Shown: positions 47,861 through 58,603, numbered from the stretch's first letter. The stretch is 64,000 bases of DNA from Shimia sediminis (GCF_003990645.1 NZ_RYZK01000001.1:620001-684000), one strand, 5' to 3'. Numbers and translations are program-made. The notes: generated by a model from the sequence alone, not told the origin.

Positions 47861-47903
47861 TGTTAGCCCTAACCGGGCACAATAGGCAATGTTAGCGCTA
47901 TCG
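47861..47903 (+). promoter_or_regulatory. Pair of LacI-type operators upstream of eno
   Basis: TGTTAGCCCTAACC (47861-47874) and TGTTAGCGCTATCG (47890-47903) share a palindromic TGTTAGC/GCTAACA-like core, with centres 29 bases apart. They lie 77-119 bases before the eno start. LacI-family regulators of central carbon metabolism in alphaproteobacteria (for example the CceR/PckR type) bind such sites; which protein acts here is inference. Confidence 0.5.
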
Positions 47904-47937
47904 TGACTGGTTTACTTTCACGCTTTGCCTGCTATAG

Positions 47938-49254
<1,317 letters not shown>

Positions 49255-49277
49255 GCCGTAAAGCGAAGATCATGGAC

Positions 49278-49306
49278 AAAGCCCCGCTAAATCAGCGGGG
49301 CTTTTT
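49278..49306 (+). terminator. Rho-independent terminator of eno
   Basis: AAAGCCCCGCT pairs with AGCGGGGCTTT around a five-base loop, followed by further T residues. The stop codon of the convergent oxidase gene overlaps its last base, so it probably serves both strands. Confidence 0.9.
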
Positions 49307-50385
49307 CATTGAAACCGTGCGGGATGATACGGTCCCAACAAATCGGAACGCGGCCCTTCCAGCATCTCCCGCACCGCCAGCTCTGCAACCACTGCCGCCA
49401 GCGTCACCCCGCTGTGCAGGACAGACAGGTACAGCCCTTCTGGCCCCGCGGCTCCCACCACCGGCAAGCCATCACCGGGTACGGGCCGCCAGGCCAGAGC
49501 CACCTCTTCCATGTTCAATGACAGTCTCGGGAAATACCTGCGAATGCGGCCCAACGCGGCCTCGGCGATCTCCAGAGGCGGTTCCGTTATGGCATTTGCC
49601 GAATCCCCCTGATGCCCTGCCGAAGTCGGCATCATGATCCGCCCATCTGCCAATTGCCGAATTTCACCGCCTTCCGTCACCAGAACCGTGTCAAGGACGG
49701 GTGCCACTGGCCGCGTCACTGTCAACAACCCAGGCCTCGACAACATTGGCAGAGCCACCCCCATGGCCTCGGCCAAGGCCGCAGCCCCGCACCCTGCCGC
49801 CAACACAACCCGGTCCGCTGCAATTTCACCCTGGGCTGTCCTCACGCCTGTGATCCGTCCGCGCGACTCGCAGATCGCATCGGCAGCAACCCCCGTTACA
49901 AAACGCGCGCCCATGGACGCCGCGTCCTGTGCCAGTTCCCGAGTAACAGCGCTGACATCCGCCACGCCCTCCTCGGGAAAGTGCAACGCGTGCTCGGGCA
50001 AGCAACCAAGTCCCGGCAACCGTCTTTGCAACTGTGCGCGTGTCACGGTTTCAACGCCATATCCCAGTTGGCCCAATGCGTCGCCAGTTCTTGCCATGGC
50101 GGCCCCCTGCTCTTCCCAGCAAAAGGCCCCACCCCAATGGATTGGCAATGCCCCACGGTCGGCCTCTAGCTGATGCCATGCCGCAATCCCTGCGTGTCGC
50201 AGCCGAAAGTGCGCCTTGTCAGCGTGAAAGCTGGCGTTGATCCAACCAAAGGACGCGCCGCTTGCACCCGCACCGACACGCGCGCTATCCAGCACGACAA
50301 CATTTTCACCAGCTACAGCCAAGGCCCGCGCCAGGCTGCAGCCGATGATGCCTGCACCAATCACAATGGTTTTTTGACCTGTCAT
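49306..50385 (-). CDS. FAD-dependent oxidoreductase, DadA/glycine-oxidase type
   Basis: The 359-residue flavoenzyme of the DAO fold has the FAD-binding motif IVIGAGIIGCSLARALA near residue 6 and VVVLDSARVGAGASGASFGWINASF. A later segment, EIAADRVVLAAGCGAAALAEAMG, completes the flavin site. The C-terminal WRPVPGDGLPVVG and YLSVLHSGVTLA segments are typical of D-amino-acid dehydrogenase and sarcosine oxidase relatives. The substrate is probably an amine or D-amino acid. The ATG at 50385 is chosen because the FAD strand follows at once and AGGG precedes it. It converges with eno. Confidence 0.85.
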   Translation of the reverse strand: MTGQKTIVIGAGIIGCSLARALAVAGENVVVLDSARVGAGASGASFGWINASFHADKAHFRLRHAGIAAWHQLEADRGALPIHWGGAFCWEEQGAAMARTGDALGQLGYGVETVTRAQLQRRLPGLGCLPEHALHFPEEGVADVSAVTRELAQDAASMGARFVTGVAADAICESRGRITGVRTAQGEIAADRVVLAAGCGAAALAEAMGVALPMLSRPGLLTVTRPVAPVLDTVLVTEGGEIRQLADGRIMMPTSAGHQGDSANAITEPPLEIAEAALGRIRRYFPRLSLNMEEVALAWRPVPGDGLPVVGAAGPEGLYLSVLHSGVTLAAVVAELAVREMLEGPRSDLLGPYHPARFQ

Positions 50386-50478
50386 AGCCCTGATCCCTTC
50401 ACCCACGCGCAACATGTTCTGCACCTCTCACGCGACGTCAATATTTCGCACGCATGAGCCACAAACTATGTTCACCCC

Positions 50479-51369
50479 ATGTCACCCGATATTCACGAAA
50501 CTCAGATCGGCCCGAACAAGGCCACGTCGCTGCAATACGCGGGCACGGGCCCCAAGGTTCATTTCTACCATGCCAATGGCTTTGGCGCCTCTTGCTATCA
50601 GCCTTACCTCGCAACCATTGCGCAGCATTATTCTGTCTCAGCCTTGAACATGCGCCCGCTTTGGCCTGAGATATCCGCCCCAAATCCACGGCGCGGGTGG
50701 GAGCAATATGGCGACGACCTGATTGCATGGCTCGAAGCCACCCAAGACGCCCCAATTCTCGCCATAGCCCATTCCATGGGGGCTGCCACAACCGCAATGG
50801 CCGCCAACAAACGCCCTGATCTGTTTCGCGGCCTCGTACTTGTTGAACCTGCGGGCGTCACCCATCGGCTTTACCGATTGATGCGACTCTTGCCTTATAC
50901 TTTGCGCCGCCGCCTTGATCCCGCGCACAGCGTCTTTCACCGGCGCAATCATTGGCACGATCTGGAAGAACTCTATCGCGAACTGCGCGCCATCCGTGCC
51001 TACAAACGGTTTTCGGATGCTTCGCTGCGTGATCTTGTCACCGCCATGACCACGGCGGACTCGTCGGGGTTTCGCCTGGCCTTTCCACCGCTTTGGGAGG
51101 CACACAACTATGTGATGCCCCCCAGAATTCTACCGGTTCTAAAACGCCTCTCCGTGCCGACCCACGTCATCGCGGCCAAACCGTCGGTCTTTGTCGACCC
51201 TGCCATCTTGAACTCTCTGCGCAATGAACGGCCTGATATCCGTTTTACCGATCTGCCTGCCCACGGCCACCTCCTCCCACTCGAGGCGCCCAACTCTGCG
51301 GCAACCGCAACATTGCACGCGCTGAGACGCTTGCAGAACAGCGTCGCATCAAGCAAAACGGCGGCATGA
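50479..51369 (+). CDS. Alpha/beta hydrolase
   Basis: The 296-residue protein has the alpha/beta hydrolase fold. The oxyanion-region segment VHFYHANGFGASCYQPYL is followed by the nucleophile elbow AIAHSMGAATTAMAA (Ser near residue 96) and the catalytic His in LPAHGHLLPLEAP near the C-terminus. No signal peptide is seen, so it is cytoplasmic. The natural ester, amide or other substrate is unknown. Its stop overlaps the cupin gene start (ATGA). It diverges from the DadA-like oxidase across 93 bases. Confidence 0.82.
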   Translation: MSPDIHETQIGPNKATSLQYAGTGPKVHFYHANGFGASCYQPYLATIAQHYSVSALNMRPLWPEISAPNPRRGWEQYGDDLIAWLEATQDAPILAIAHSMGAATTAMAANKRPDLFRGLVLVEPAGVTHRLYRLMRLLPYTLRRRLDPAHSVFHRRNHWHDLEELYRELRAIRAYKRFSDASLRDLVTAMTTADSSGFRLAFPPLWEAHNYVMPPRILPVLKRLSVPTHVIAAKPSVFVDPAILNSLRNERPDIRFTDLPAHGHLLPLEAPNSAATATLHALRRLQNSVASSKTAA

Positions 51370-51788
51370 CCGCTGCCGAGATCATTTCCCGCCTGAACCT
51401 TGCCCCGCACCCCGAAGGTGGGCACTACCGCCAGACCTGGATCGCCAATGCGCCCGATGGCACCCGCCCTGCGGGCACGGCGATCTACTTTCTGTTGGCC
51501 AAAGGTGAAAACAGCCATTGGCACAAGGTCGATGCCACCGAAATCTGGCACTACTATGCCGGGGCTCCGCTGATCCTGTCGCTGTCAGAGACCCAAAACG
51601 GTCCGAAACAGGACCTCATGCTCGGCCCTGATCTGGCAAAGGGTCAGGCACCGCAACACATCGTACCCGAGCACCACTGGCAAGCCGCCGCAACGACCGG
51701 AGACTGGACACTGGTCGGCTGCACCGTCTCACCGGCCTTTCAATTCGAGGGCTTCACACTCGCCGCCCCGGGTTTCCAGATTCCCTGA
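51366..51788 (+). CDS. Cupin_5 (DUF985) protein
   Basis: The 140-residue single-domain cupin has the family opening LNLAPHPEGGHYRQTW and AIYFLLAKGENSHWHKVDATEIWHYYAGAPL, with the metal-binding His pair in HWHKVDATEIWH. The later PEHHWQAAATTGDWTLVGCTVSPAFQFEGFTLA motif is equally typical. Relatives have an epimerase-like fold without a clear reaction. It is translationally coupled to the upstream hydrolase and converges with anmK. Confidence 0.88.
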   Translation: MTAAEIISRLNLAPHPEGGHYRQTWIANAPDGTRPAGTAIYFLLAKGENSHWHKVDATEIWHYYAGAPLILSLSETQNGPKQDLMLGPDLAKGQAPQHIVPEHHWQAAATTGDWTLVGCTVSPAFQFEGFTLAAPGFQIP

Positions 51789-51830
51789 CGCTCACGTTTT
51801 CTGGGAGAGTGGCGACGCGATCATTGCCCT

Positions 51831-52937
51831 TCAATCTGGCTTGGACACGATGCCACCGCCGACCAACGCGCCAACCCCGGTCGTAGACGGAGCCGATGTT
51901 GCCATCCCACGCGCCACGCGCACGGCGAGAAAGGCAAAGGCCTGCGCCTCGAGCATGTCGCCATCCAGGCCGACATCTTCTACAGGCACCACAGGACACT
52001 CCAGCGAAACCCGCAACATCTCCATCAGAACCGGATTGTGTCGTCCACCGCCGGTGACCATAACTTTTTCCGGCGGCGCGGGGAAATGCTGCATGCCCGA
52101 GGCGACCCCAGCCGCGCACATGGCGGTCAGCGTCGCTGCTGCATCCGCATCCGACAATTCGCGCACAAGTCCGATCATTTCGGCAAAGTCGTTCCGGTCC
52201 AAGGACTTGGGAGGCATTTTTGTGAAATACGGCTCTGCCAGAAACAACTCCAGCGCGCCTGTTTCGACCTCGCCACCCAGGGCCACGGCCCCATCACGAT
52301 CACAGTCCAGCCCCAATCGTTCGCGCATCAAGTCATTGATGGGTGCGTTTGCAGGGCCGGTGTCAAAGGCCAAAAGCGCGCCCTCTTCTTCGGGCGTCGA
52401 TTTGCCGGGGTCCACCCATGTCACATTGCCCACGCCACCAAGGTTCAGGAAACACACAGGCCCCTTCGCATTGATGTATTTGGCGCAGGCAAAGTGAAAG
52501 AATGGCGCCAGCGGTGCGCCTTCGCCTCCCAACTGCACGTCCGCCGAGCGGAAATCCCAGACCACCGGAAGGTCCAGTGCCGACGCCAGTACCTGTCCAT
52601 CGCCAACCTGACAGGTGCCTTTTCCGCGCGGATCATGCGCCAGCGTCTGTCCGTGAAAGCCGACCAGATCCACATCTGTAAAGTCCCGCAACACCTCAAT
52701 GTGTGCTGCTTCGACCACCGAAGCCGCCGCCTCGGCCCTTTCACCGGCCCAGGCCCCGAGTGCCGCCGACAACACAGCGCGTTCGTCTGCGTCATAGGCA
52801 CGATAGCCCGTCTCACCAAACTGGAAAATCGACTCGCCGTCGGTCTCAATCACCGCGGCGTCTACCCCATCCAATGAAGTACCCGACATCGCCCCCAACG
52901 CGCGCCACACCGAATTGCCTGCTCTGGCCTTTAACAT
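51831..52937 (-). CDS. anmK: Anhydro-N-acetylmuramic acid kinase
   Basis: AnmK opens and phosphorylates 1,6-anhydro-MurNAc from recycled cell wall, giving MurNAc-6-phosphate. The 368-residue ASKHA-fold kinase has [20 protein letters not shown] near residue 16, [39 protein letters not shown] (catalytic Asp) and [12 protein letters not shown]. The ATG at 52937 has AAGGA 9 bases before it and fits the family start. In relatives it often lies beside tyrS on the opposite strand; here the DUF3604 cassette separates the two. Confidence 0.93.
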   Translation of the reverse strand: MLKARAGNSVWRALGAMSGTSLDGVDAAVIETDGESIFQFGETGYRAYDADERAVLSAALGAWAGERAEAAASVVEAAHIEVLRDFTDVDLVGFHGQTLAHDPRGKGTCQVGDGQVLASALDLPVVWDFRSADVQLGGEGAPLAPFFHFACAKYINAKGPVCFLNLGGVGNVTWVDPGKSTPEEEGALLAFDTGPANAPINDLMRERLGLDCDRDGAVALGGEVETGALELFLAEPYFTKMPPKSLDRNDFAEMIGLVRELSDADAAATLTAMCAAGVASGMQHFPAPPEKVMVTGGGRHNPVLMEMLRVSLECPVVPVEDVGLDGDMLEAQAFAFLAVRVARGMATSAPSTTGVGALVGGGIVSKPD

Positions 52938-53179
52938 GGCCGTAATCCTTGTTGTTTTTCTTTGCGCGAGTTTTGGCCAAGCCGTGCGGGATGTCCACCA
53001 CTTGTCGCGCCGCAGGCCAAGGCATCCAACCTTGAATCCCCCCAGAATTGCTTCCCAGTTTTGCAAAAAACAACATTCGCGTTATTGTGGAGTGGCAAGT
53101 GCGATTTTCGCTTGTGCGCCCGGATCCAGCCCGCGCCCATGTGTTTTTTTCAGTAACTAATACTCAAGGGGAGATATTC

Positions 53180-55099
53180 ATGAAGAAACTGATGACAAGC
53201 GCACTCGCGCTCACGCTGGGCAGTTCTGTTGCCTTTGCCGATGCGGTGCCCACCAAGGAAGCCGCCGAAAGCGCATTTGGAAACGCGCCCTACTCTCCCT
53301 ATGCAAATCGAGATGTGCCGCTGTTCCCGCTTTGGGGCGAGACGCACCTCCACACCGGCCTGTCATTGGACGCTGGCGCGTTTGGCAACATCCTCGGACC
53401 CGATGACGCATGGCGCTTTGCCAAGGGCGAACAGGTCATTTCCTCGACCGGCCAGCCTGTCAAGCTCAGCCGCCCTCTGGATTGGATGGTCCTGACCGAT
53501 CATACCGACCTCATGGGCTTTGCCCCGGACCTGCAAGCCGGCAACCCGACGATCCTGGCAGATCCCAAGGGACGCGAATGGTACGAAGGGTATAAAAAGG
53601 GTGGCGCCGAAGCGGGCAAAACCGCCTTTGACCTCATCACCAACTTTTCGCAAATGACCCTCCCTGAGGCCATTTTGGAGGCTTACAGCCCCGGCGCCGA
53701 TCCTTACGCCTTTACCTGGGAAAAGATCGTGATGGCCGCCGAAGAGCATAACGATCCCGGCGAGTTCTCTGCCTTTATCGGGTTTGAATGGACCTCGGTG
53801 CCCAAGGGCTTCAACCTGCACCGCAACGTGATGCTGCGCGACGGCGCCATGCGCGCACTCCAGGTGGTGCCGCCGGTCACTCAGCCGCCTTATGGCGATA
53901 CAAATCCGCATATGCTCTATGACTGGCTCGAAGCCTATCAAGAAAAAACCGGTGGCCGCGCCGTGGCGTTTTCCCACAATGGCAACCTTTCGAACGGCTG
54001 GATGTTCCCGACAACCGACACCTATCACGGTGGCAAGGTCGATCAGGACTATGTCGAAAAGCGCGCCAAATGGGAGCCGCACTACGAGGTCACCCAGATC
54101 AAGGGCGATGGCGAAGCGCACCCATTCCTCAGCCCGGATGACCAGTTTGCCGACTACGAGAACTGGGACAAAGGCAACCTCGACCTGACCGAACTCAAGA
54201 CCGACGACATGCTGAAAGGCGAGTATGCCCGCGAAGCTCTGAAACAGGGTCTCGCGCTCGAGGCCAAGTTTGGCACCAACCCCTACAAGTTCGGCATGGG
54301 CGGGGCGACCGACAGCCATACCGCGCTCACAACGGCGGATGAAGACAACTTCTTCTCAAAATCCGTGAGTGTTGAACCTTCGCCCACCCGTATTGACCAC
54401 CCCTTCATCGCCAGCGACCTCGGTCGCATCGAAGGGCACGAGCTGGTGGCCTCGGGATACACCGCAGTCTGGGCCACGGAAAACACCCGTTCGGCCATTT
54501 TTGATGCATTCAAGCGTCGTGAAACCTATGCCACCACCGGCCCGCGCATTGGCCTGCGCTTTTTCGGGGGATGGAACTTTACCGACGATGACCTGCGCAG
54601 CCGCACCCCGGCAGTGACCGGCTATGAAAAAGGTGTCCCCATGGGCGGCGACCTGCCTCCGAACACCGGGGACGGCGCGCCGTCTTTCATGCTGTTCTCG
54701 CTACGCGACCCGATCGGGGCAAACCTCGACCGTATGCAGGTCGTCAAAGGCTGGATGGATGCCGATGGCCAGCTTCATGAAAAGGTCTATGACGTGGCAT
54801 GGTCCGGTGATCGCGAGGCGGATGCAAACGGCATGGTGCCCGAGGTCGGCAACACGGTTGATCTGGACGCGGCAAGCTGGTCCAACACCATCGGTGCCTC
54901 GGAACTTATGACCGTCTGGACCGACCCGGATTTTGATGCAAATGAGCGGGCCTTTTACTATGTCCGCGTGCTGGAAATTCCGACCCCGCGCTGGGTTGTG
55001 TATGACAAGGTACGCTATGGAATCGAGTTGCCGGAAGAAGCGCAACTGATCCATCAGGAACGCGCCTATTCTTCGCCAATTTGGTACACACCCGGTTGA
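53180..55099 (+). CDS. Secreted DUF3604 family protein with PHP-like metal site
   Basis: The 639-residue protein has a signal peptide ([21 protein letters not shown]). The mature part carries a row of candidate metal ligands ordered as in PHP-type phosphoesterases: His-x-His at 56/58 ([12 protein letters not shown]), Asp-His at 107/108 (LTDHTD), Glu203 (GFEW), His266 (AFSHNGNLS), and Asp-x-His at 378/380 (GATDSH). [14 protein letters not shown] and [10 protein letters not shown]-like [15 protein letters not shown] are DUF3604 hallmarks. A metal-dependent hydrolase of the cell envelope or periplasm is likely, but no substrate is known. The ATG follows AAGGGGAG at 8 bases. The parvulin and HupE-like genes follow. 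Confidence 0.88.
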   Translation: MKKLMTSALALTLGSSVAFADAVPTKEAAESAFGNAPYSPYANRDVPLFPLWGETHLHTGLSLDAGAFGNILGPDDAWRFAKGEQVISSTGQPVKLSRPLDWMVLTDHTDLMGFAPDLQAGNPTILADPKGREWYEGYKKGGAEAGKTAFDLITNFSQMTLPEAILEAYSPGADPYAFTWEKIVMAAEEHNDPGEFSAFIGFEWTSVPKGFNLHRNVMLRDGAMRALQVVPPVTQPPYGDTNPHMLYDWLEAYQEKTGGRAVAFSHNGNLSNGWMFPTTDTYHGGKVDQDYVEKRAKWEPHYEVTQIKGDGEAHPFLSPDDQFADYENWDKGNLDLTELKTDDMLKGEYAREALKQGLALEAKFGTNPYKFGMGGATDSHTALTTADEDNFFSKSVSVEPSPTRIDHPFIASDLGRIEGHELVASGYTAVWATENTRSAIFDAFKRRETYATTGPRIGLRFFGGWNFTDDDLRSRTPAVTGYEKGVPMGGDLPPNTGDGAPSFMLFSLRDPIGANLDRMQVVKGWMDADGQLHEKVYDVAWSGDREADANGMVPEVGNTVDLDAASWSNTIGASELMTVWTDPDFDANERAFYYVRVLEIPTPRWVVYDKVRYGIELPEEAQLIHQERAYSSPIWYTPG

Positions 55100-55121
55100 T
55101 TCCACACTGAAAATCCTATGA

Positions 55122-55151
55122 CAGGGACCGCTTATTTTTTGGCGGTCCCTG
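55122..55151 (+). other. Stem-loop between the DUF3604 and parvulin genes
   Basis: CAGGGACCGC pairs perfectly with GCGGTCCCTG around a T-rich 10-base loop, 23 bases after the DUF3604 stop. The T-tract is in the loop rather than behind it, so it may act as a partial terminator or processing site that sets lower expression of the two membrane genes. Confidence 0.6.
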
Positions 55152-55178
55152 CTTTGTCTGAACCCTTACTTCCGAGAC

Positions 55179-56030
55179 ATGAGAATGCCATTCCTACGAG
55201 AGCCCCTGCTTCACTTTCTGCTTCTGGGGGCGGCCCTTTTTGCGTGGTTCGCATTTGTCAGCACGCCCGAACCGGAACCCGAAGAGACCAACCGTATTCT
55301 GATAGATGAACAGGACGTAGAGCGTCTGGCGCTGCGGTTCGAGGCCGCCCGCCAGCGTCCCCCCAGCGGGACGGAACTCGCCCTGTTGGTGGAAACATTG
55401 ATCCGCCAGGAAGTGCTGGTGCGCGAGGCTGAATACCTTGGGCTGGACATCGGGGATGAGATCATTCGCAACCGGCTGGTGCAAAAGATGACCTTCCTTC
55501 TGGAATCCGGCGCCCGGTCGCTGGTACCAGAGGATGAGGTGTTGCGGGCCTTCATGCAGGACAACCCGCTCCGCTTTCAACAGCCCGGCTGGTTGGCGTT
55601 TGAACAGGTGTTCCTCGGACAGGATATGGCCTCTGACGCCGCGATCTCTGAGGTCAAGGCGGCGCTGGAGAGCGGTGCAGACCCGCAGCAAGCGGGCCAG
55701 CCCAGCCAACTGCCCGGCTATGTCCCCCCGTCGCGCGCCGCGCAGGTTGATGGGCTGCTCGGGCGCGGCGTCTTTGCGACCCTCGACACGCTGCCGTCCA
55801 ACGTCTGGAGCGGCCCTGTGCAGTCTGCATTTGGCTATCATCTCGTGCGCATCACCGACCGTGCTCCGGCGCGCCTGCCCGACTTTGACGACGTCCGCGA
55901 TGCAGTTCTGCGCGAATGGTCCCGAGACACGGCGCAAGACCTGTCCGAGATCCGCTTTGACGAGCTCAAGGCAAGTTACGAGATCATCGTGCCGGAACGG
56001 TTCGGGCCCCCTGCCGAGGCTTCACAATGA
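55179..56030 (+). CDS. Membrane-anchored parvulin-like PpiC protein, degenerate active site
   Basis: The 283-residue protein has one N-terminal span (FLREPLLHFLLLGAALFAWFAF) and a periplasmic region. A SurA-N-like helical domain (about residues 45-135) with LVETLIRQEVLVREAEYLGLDIGDEIIRNRLVQKM precedes a rotamase-like domain (about 140-255) that ends SAFGYHLVRITDRAPARLPDFDDV. The first catalytic histidine usually found in A-x-H-I-L reads FEQVFL here, so isomerase activity is doubtful and chaperone function more likely. It overlaps the HupE-like gene by four bases. A second ATG lies 6 bases in. Confidence 0.82.
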   Translation: MRMPFLREPLLHFLLLGAALFAWFAFVSTPEPEPEETNRILIDEQDVERLALRFEAARQRPPSGTELALLVETLIRQEVLVREAEYLGLDIGDEIIRNRLVQKMTFLLESGARSLVPEDEVLRAFMQDNPLRFQQPGWLAFEQVFLGQDMASDAAISEVKAALESGADPQQAGQPSQLPGYVPPSRAAQVDGLLGRGVFATLDTLPSNVWSGPVQSAFGYHLVRITDRAPARLPDFDDVRDAVLREWSRDTAQDLSEIRFDELKASYEIIVPERFGPPAEASQ

Positions 56031-57037
56031 TCGCCCGGGTTTTTGCCACAGCGGTTGCCTTGTGGGTGCTGACCATGACCATGGCTTCGGCGCATGCGCT
56101 GGAACCGGGGTATCTCAGCCTCAAGCAAATGGCGCCCTCGACCTGGCAGGTGTTCTTTCGCAAGCCCGATGTGCAGGGTAAACCCATGCAGATCGAGGCC
56201 GTCCTGCCGTCGGTGTGTGATGCGCCCGTGTCCCTGGAGCCACGGCATGACGGGTCTGCCTGGGTGACCTCATGGGTGTCGGAATGCTCGGAAGAGGTTG
56301 CTGGGAAAACTATAGAAATTCAAGGACTTGCAACACAGCGCACAGACGTTCTGGCGCGCATTGAATACAGGGATGGGCGCACGAACACCCTTCGCCTGAC
56401 ACCGGAGAACACCTATGTCACCGTGACCGCCACGCCAACCGCCCTGGGCGTCTTGTCCAGCTATCTGGCGCTGGGGTTCGAGCATATTCTGGAGGGGTGG
56501 GACCACCTTTTGTTTGTCTTTGCGCTTCTCCTGCTGATCCGCGACACGTGGCGGCTGATCGGGGCCATTACGGCCTTTACCGTCGCGCATTCGATCACCC
56601 TGGGGCTGGCCGCACTTGGCTATGTGTCGTTGCCCGGCCCGCCGGTGGAAGCGATCATCGCGCTTTCCATCGTGTTTCTTGCAATCGAAGTGTTAAAGCA
56701 CGACCCCCGCAATCCGCGTCTGTCAGAGCGCGCGCCCTGGGTTGTGTCCTTTGCCTTTGGCCTCTTGCATGGGCTTGGTTTTGCCGGGGCGTTGACCGAG
56801 ATTGGCCTGCCTGCCAACGACATTCCGCTGGCGCTGCTGGGGTTTAACCTTGGCGTCGAATTGGGTCAGGTTTCTTTCGTTTTGGTGGTTGTCACCTGCC
56901 TGTTTGTGCTGAGGCGGCTGATTGCGGTTTTTCCGATGTCTGTCAGTGGCTTAACTGCGATCACCCCAACCCTGACGGCCTATGCGGTCGGGGGTGTTGC
57001 AACCTTTTGGCTGGTTGAACGGATTTCAGGGTTTTAG
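56027..57037 (+). CDS. HupE/UreJ-family membrane protein
   Basis: The 336-residue protein has a signal peptide (MIARVFATAVALWVLTMTMASAHA) and an extracytoplasmic beta-rich domain (about 25-140). About six transmembrane helices follow. Likely metal-ligand motifs are ALGFEHILEGWDHLLFVFALLLL, FTVAHSITLGLAAL and FGLLHGLGFAGAL. Members include nickel or cobalt transporters; here the metal or other substrate is not predictable. It overlaps the parvulin gene and completes the DUF3604 cassette. Confidence 0.85.
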   Translation: MIARVFATAVALWVLTMTMASAHALEPGYLSLKQMAPSTWQVFFRKPDVQGKPMQIEAVLPSVCDAPVSLEPRHDGSAWVTSWVSECSEEVAGKTIEIQGLATQRTDVLARIEYRDGRTNTLRLTPENTYVTVTATPTALGVLSSYLALGFEHILEGWDHLLFVFALLLLIRDTWRLIGAITAFTVAHSITLGLAALGYVSLPGPPVEAIIALSIVFLAIEVLKHDPRNPRLSERAPWVVSFAFGLLHGLGFAGALTEIGLPANDIPLALLGFNLGVELGQVSFVLVVVTCLFVLRRLIAVFPMSVSGLTAITPTLTAYAVGGVATFWLVERISGF

Positions 57038-57130
57038 GGCCCTTGGTCTTTACAAGCCGGGAGCAGTTTGCCAAGTACGGGGCTTAACCATCGCAAGGCC
57101 CCAAAGGGCCATAAACACAAGGCCAATAGC

Positions 57131-58378
57131 ATGACCTACCACCCCAAGTCCGACTTTATGTCGGTGATGATCGAACGCGGATTCCTGGCGGACTGCACCG
57201 ATTACCAGGGCCTCGACGAGGCGCTGACCAAGGGTGTGGTACCGGGCTATATCGGCTTTGATGCAACGGCGAAATCGTTGCATGTGGGCAGCCTGATCCA
57301 GATCATGATGCTGCGCTGGTTGCAAAAGACCGGGCACAAGCCGATCACGCTGATGGGCGGGGGCACGACCAAGGTTGGGGACCCGTCGTTCCGGGCGGAT
57401 GAGCGCCCCCTGCTGACACCCGATATGATTGATGAAAACATCAATGGAATCAAACAGGTATTCGCCAAATACGTCTCGTACGATGACGGCCCAACAGGCG
57501 CGTTGATGCTGAACAATGCCGAGTGGCTGGACGATCTGAACTATCTCGATTTCCTGCGCGACATTGGGCGGCACTTCTCGGTCAACCGGATGCTGTCGTT
57601 CGAATCCGTCAAGTCACGGCTGGACCGCGAGCAGTCGCTGTCGTTCCTCGAATTCAACTACATGATCCTGCAAGCTTATGATTTCCTTGAACTAAATCGC
57701 CGCTATGGCTGTCTGGTTCAGTTCGGTGGCTCGGATCAGTGGGGCAATATCGTCAACGGAATCGACCTGACGCGCCGGGTGATCGACAACCAGATCTTTG
57801 GCCTGACCTCGCCGCTCTTGACGACTTCGGACGGCAAGAAGATGGGCAAGTCGGCGGATGGGGCGGTGTGGCTGAATGCCGACATGCGCAGCCCATATGA
57901 GTTCTGGCAGTTCTGGCGCAACACGACGGACGCAGATGTTGGAAGATTCCTCAAGCTTTACAGTGAGTTGCCGGTGGACGAATGTAACAGACTCGGCGCG
58001 CTGGAAGGGCAAGAGATCAATGACGCCAAGATCATCCTGGCCAATGAAGTGACCACGCTGTGCCATGGCGCAGAGGCTGCTGCAACTGCCGCTGCCACCG
58101 CCCGTGAGGTCTTTGAAAAGGGCGGCGTGGGCGATGATTTGCCAACAATTTCAGTGACATCTGATGATCTGCCCGTGTCGATCGTCCAACTTATCGTCAA
58201 GTCCGGTCTTGCCAAGTCAGGCAAGGAAGCCAAGCGTCTGATCTCGGAGAACGGCGCCAAGCTGGACGACGCGCCCCTGACCGATGCCGGGCTGATGATT
58301 GACGCCGGGGCGCTGTCTTCGCCGATCAAGCTGAGCGCTGGCAAGAAGCGTCACGCGCTGGTGCAGCTCGGCGACTGA
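57131..58378 (+). CDS. tyrS: Tyrosyl-tRNA synthetase
   Basis: TyrS charges tRNA(Tyr). The 415-residue class I enzyme has the HIGH-type motif [11 protein letters not shown] near residue 48. The tyrosine-binding region includes [13 protein letters not shown] and [35 protein letters not shown] as [13 protein letters not shown], and a C-terminal S4 RNA-binding domain ([18 protein letters not shown]) follow. The ATG at 57131 is preferred over an upstream one because its N-terminus ([17 protein letters not shown]) matches the family. A terminator-like hairpin follows. Confidence 0.96.
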   Translation: MTYHPKSDFMSVMIERGFLADCTDYQGLDEALTKGVVPGYIGFDATAKSLHVGSLIQIMMLRWLQKTGHKPITLMGGGTTKVGDPSFRADERPLLTPDMIDENINGIKQVFAKYVSYDDGPTGALMLNNAEWLDDLNYLDFLRDIGRHFSVNRMLSFESVKSRLDREQSLSFLEFNYMILQAYDFLELNRRYGCLVQFGGSDQWGNIVNGIDLTRRVIDNQIFGLTSPLLTTSDGKKMGKSADGAVWLNADMRSPYEFWQFWRNTTDADVGRFLKLYSELPVDECNRLGALEGQEINDAKIILANEVTTLCHGAEAAATAAATAREVFEKGGVGDDLPTISVTSDDLPVSIVQLIVKSGLAKSGKEAKRLISENGAKLDDAPLTDAGLMIDAGALSSPIKLSAGKKRHALVQLGD

Positions 58379-58409
58379 CCCCGCCACACCAAACCGTTAA
58401 CAGACAGTG

Positions 58410-58433
58410 AAACCCGTGCAAAAGCGCGGGTTT
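58410..58433 (+). terminator. Terminator-like hairpin after tyrS
   Basis: AAACCCGTGC pairs with GCGCGGGTTT around an AAAA loop (one G-U pair). It lies about 30 bases behind the tyrS stop. The T-tract is short, and the TTTCTCC that follows is part of a repeat. Confidence 0.6.
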
Positions 58434-58490
58434 CTCCATGTTGTACAACATTTTTTGGGGCCTTTCTCCATGTTGTACAAGTTGTACAAC
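58431..58490. promoter_or_regulatory. Array of three TTGTACAA palindromes within a direct repeat
   Basis: The 18-base unit TTTCTCCATGTTGTACAA occurs at 58431-58448 and 58463-58480, and GTTGTACAAC abuts the second copy at 58481-58490. The centres are 32 and 11 bases apart. TGTTGTACAACA at 58439-58450 is a perfect 12-base palindrome. The array lies 114-173 bases upstream of the dehydrogenase start, as expected for cooperative binding of a dimeric regulator. The regulator is not identified. Confidence 0.65.
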
Positions 58491-58603
58491 TTTTACCCGC
58501 TGTTAACTTCCGAAGGATTTCGACGCCTCGTGCCACTGGACAGAGGCCCCTCTCCTCGGTTATCTGAACGCATGTTCATTTCATGTCGTCTGAGGAGAGC
58601 CCC

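Noticed and set aside
53180-57037. Recent horizontally transferred island with mobile genes
   Set aside because: No integrase, transposase, flanking repeats or obvious change in base composition was seen; only gene order suggests insertion.
57097-57110. GGCCC-CAAA-GGGCC hairpin ahead of tyrS as a T-box or other leader
   Set aside because: It is only five base pairs long, with no T-box elements; T-box leaders are not expected in alphaproteobacterial tyrS.
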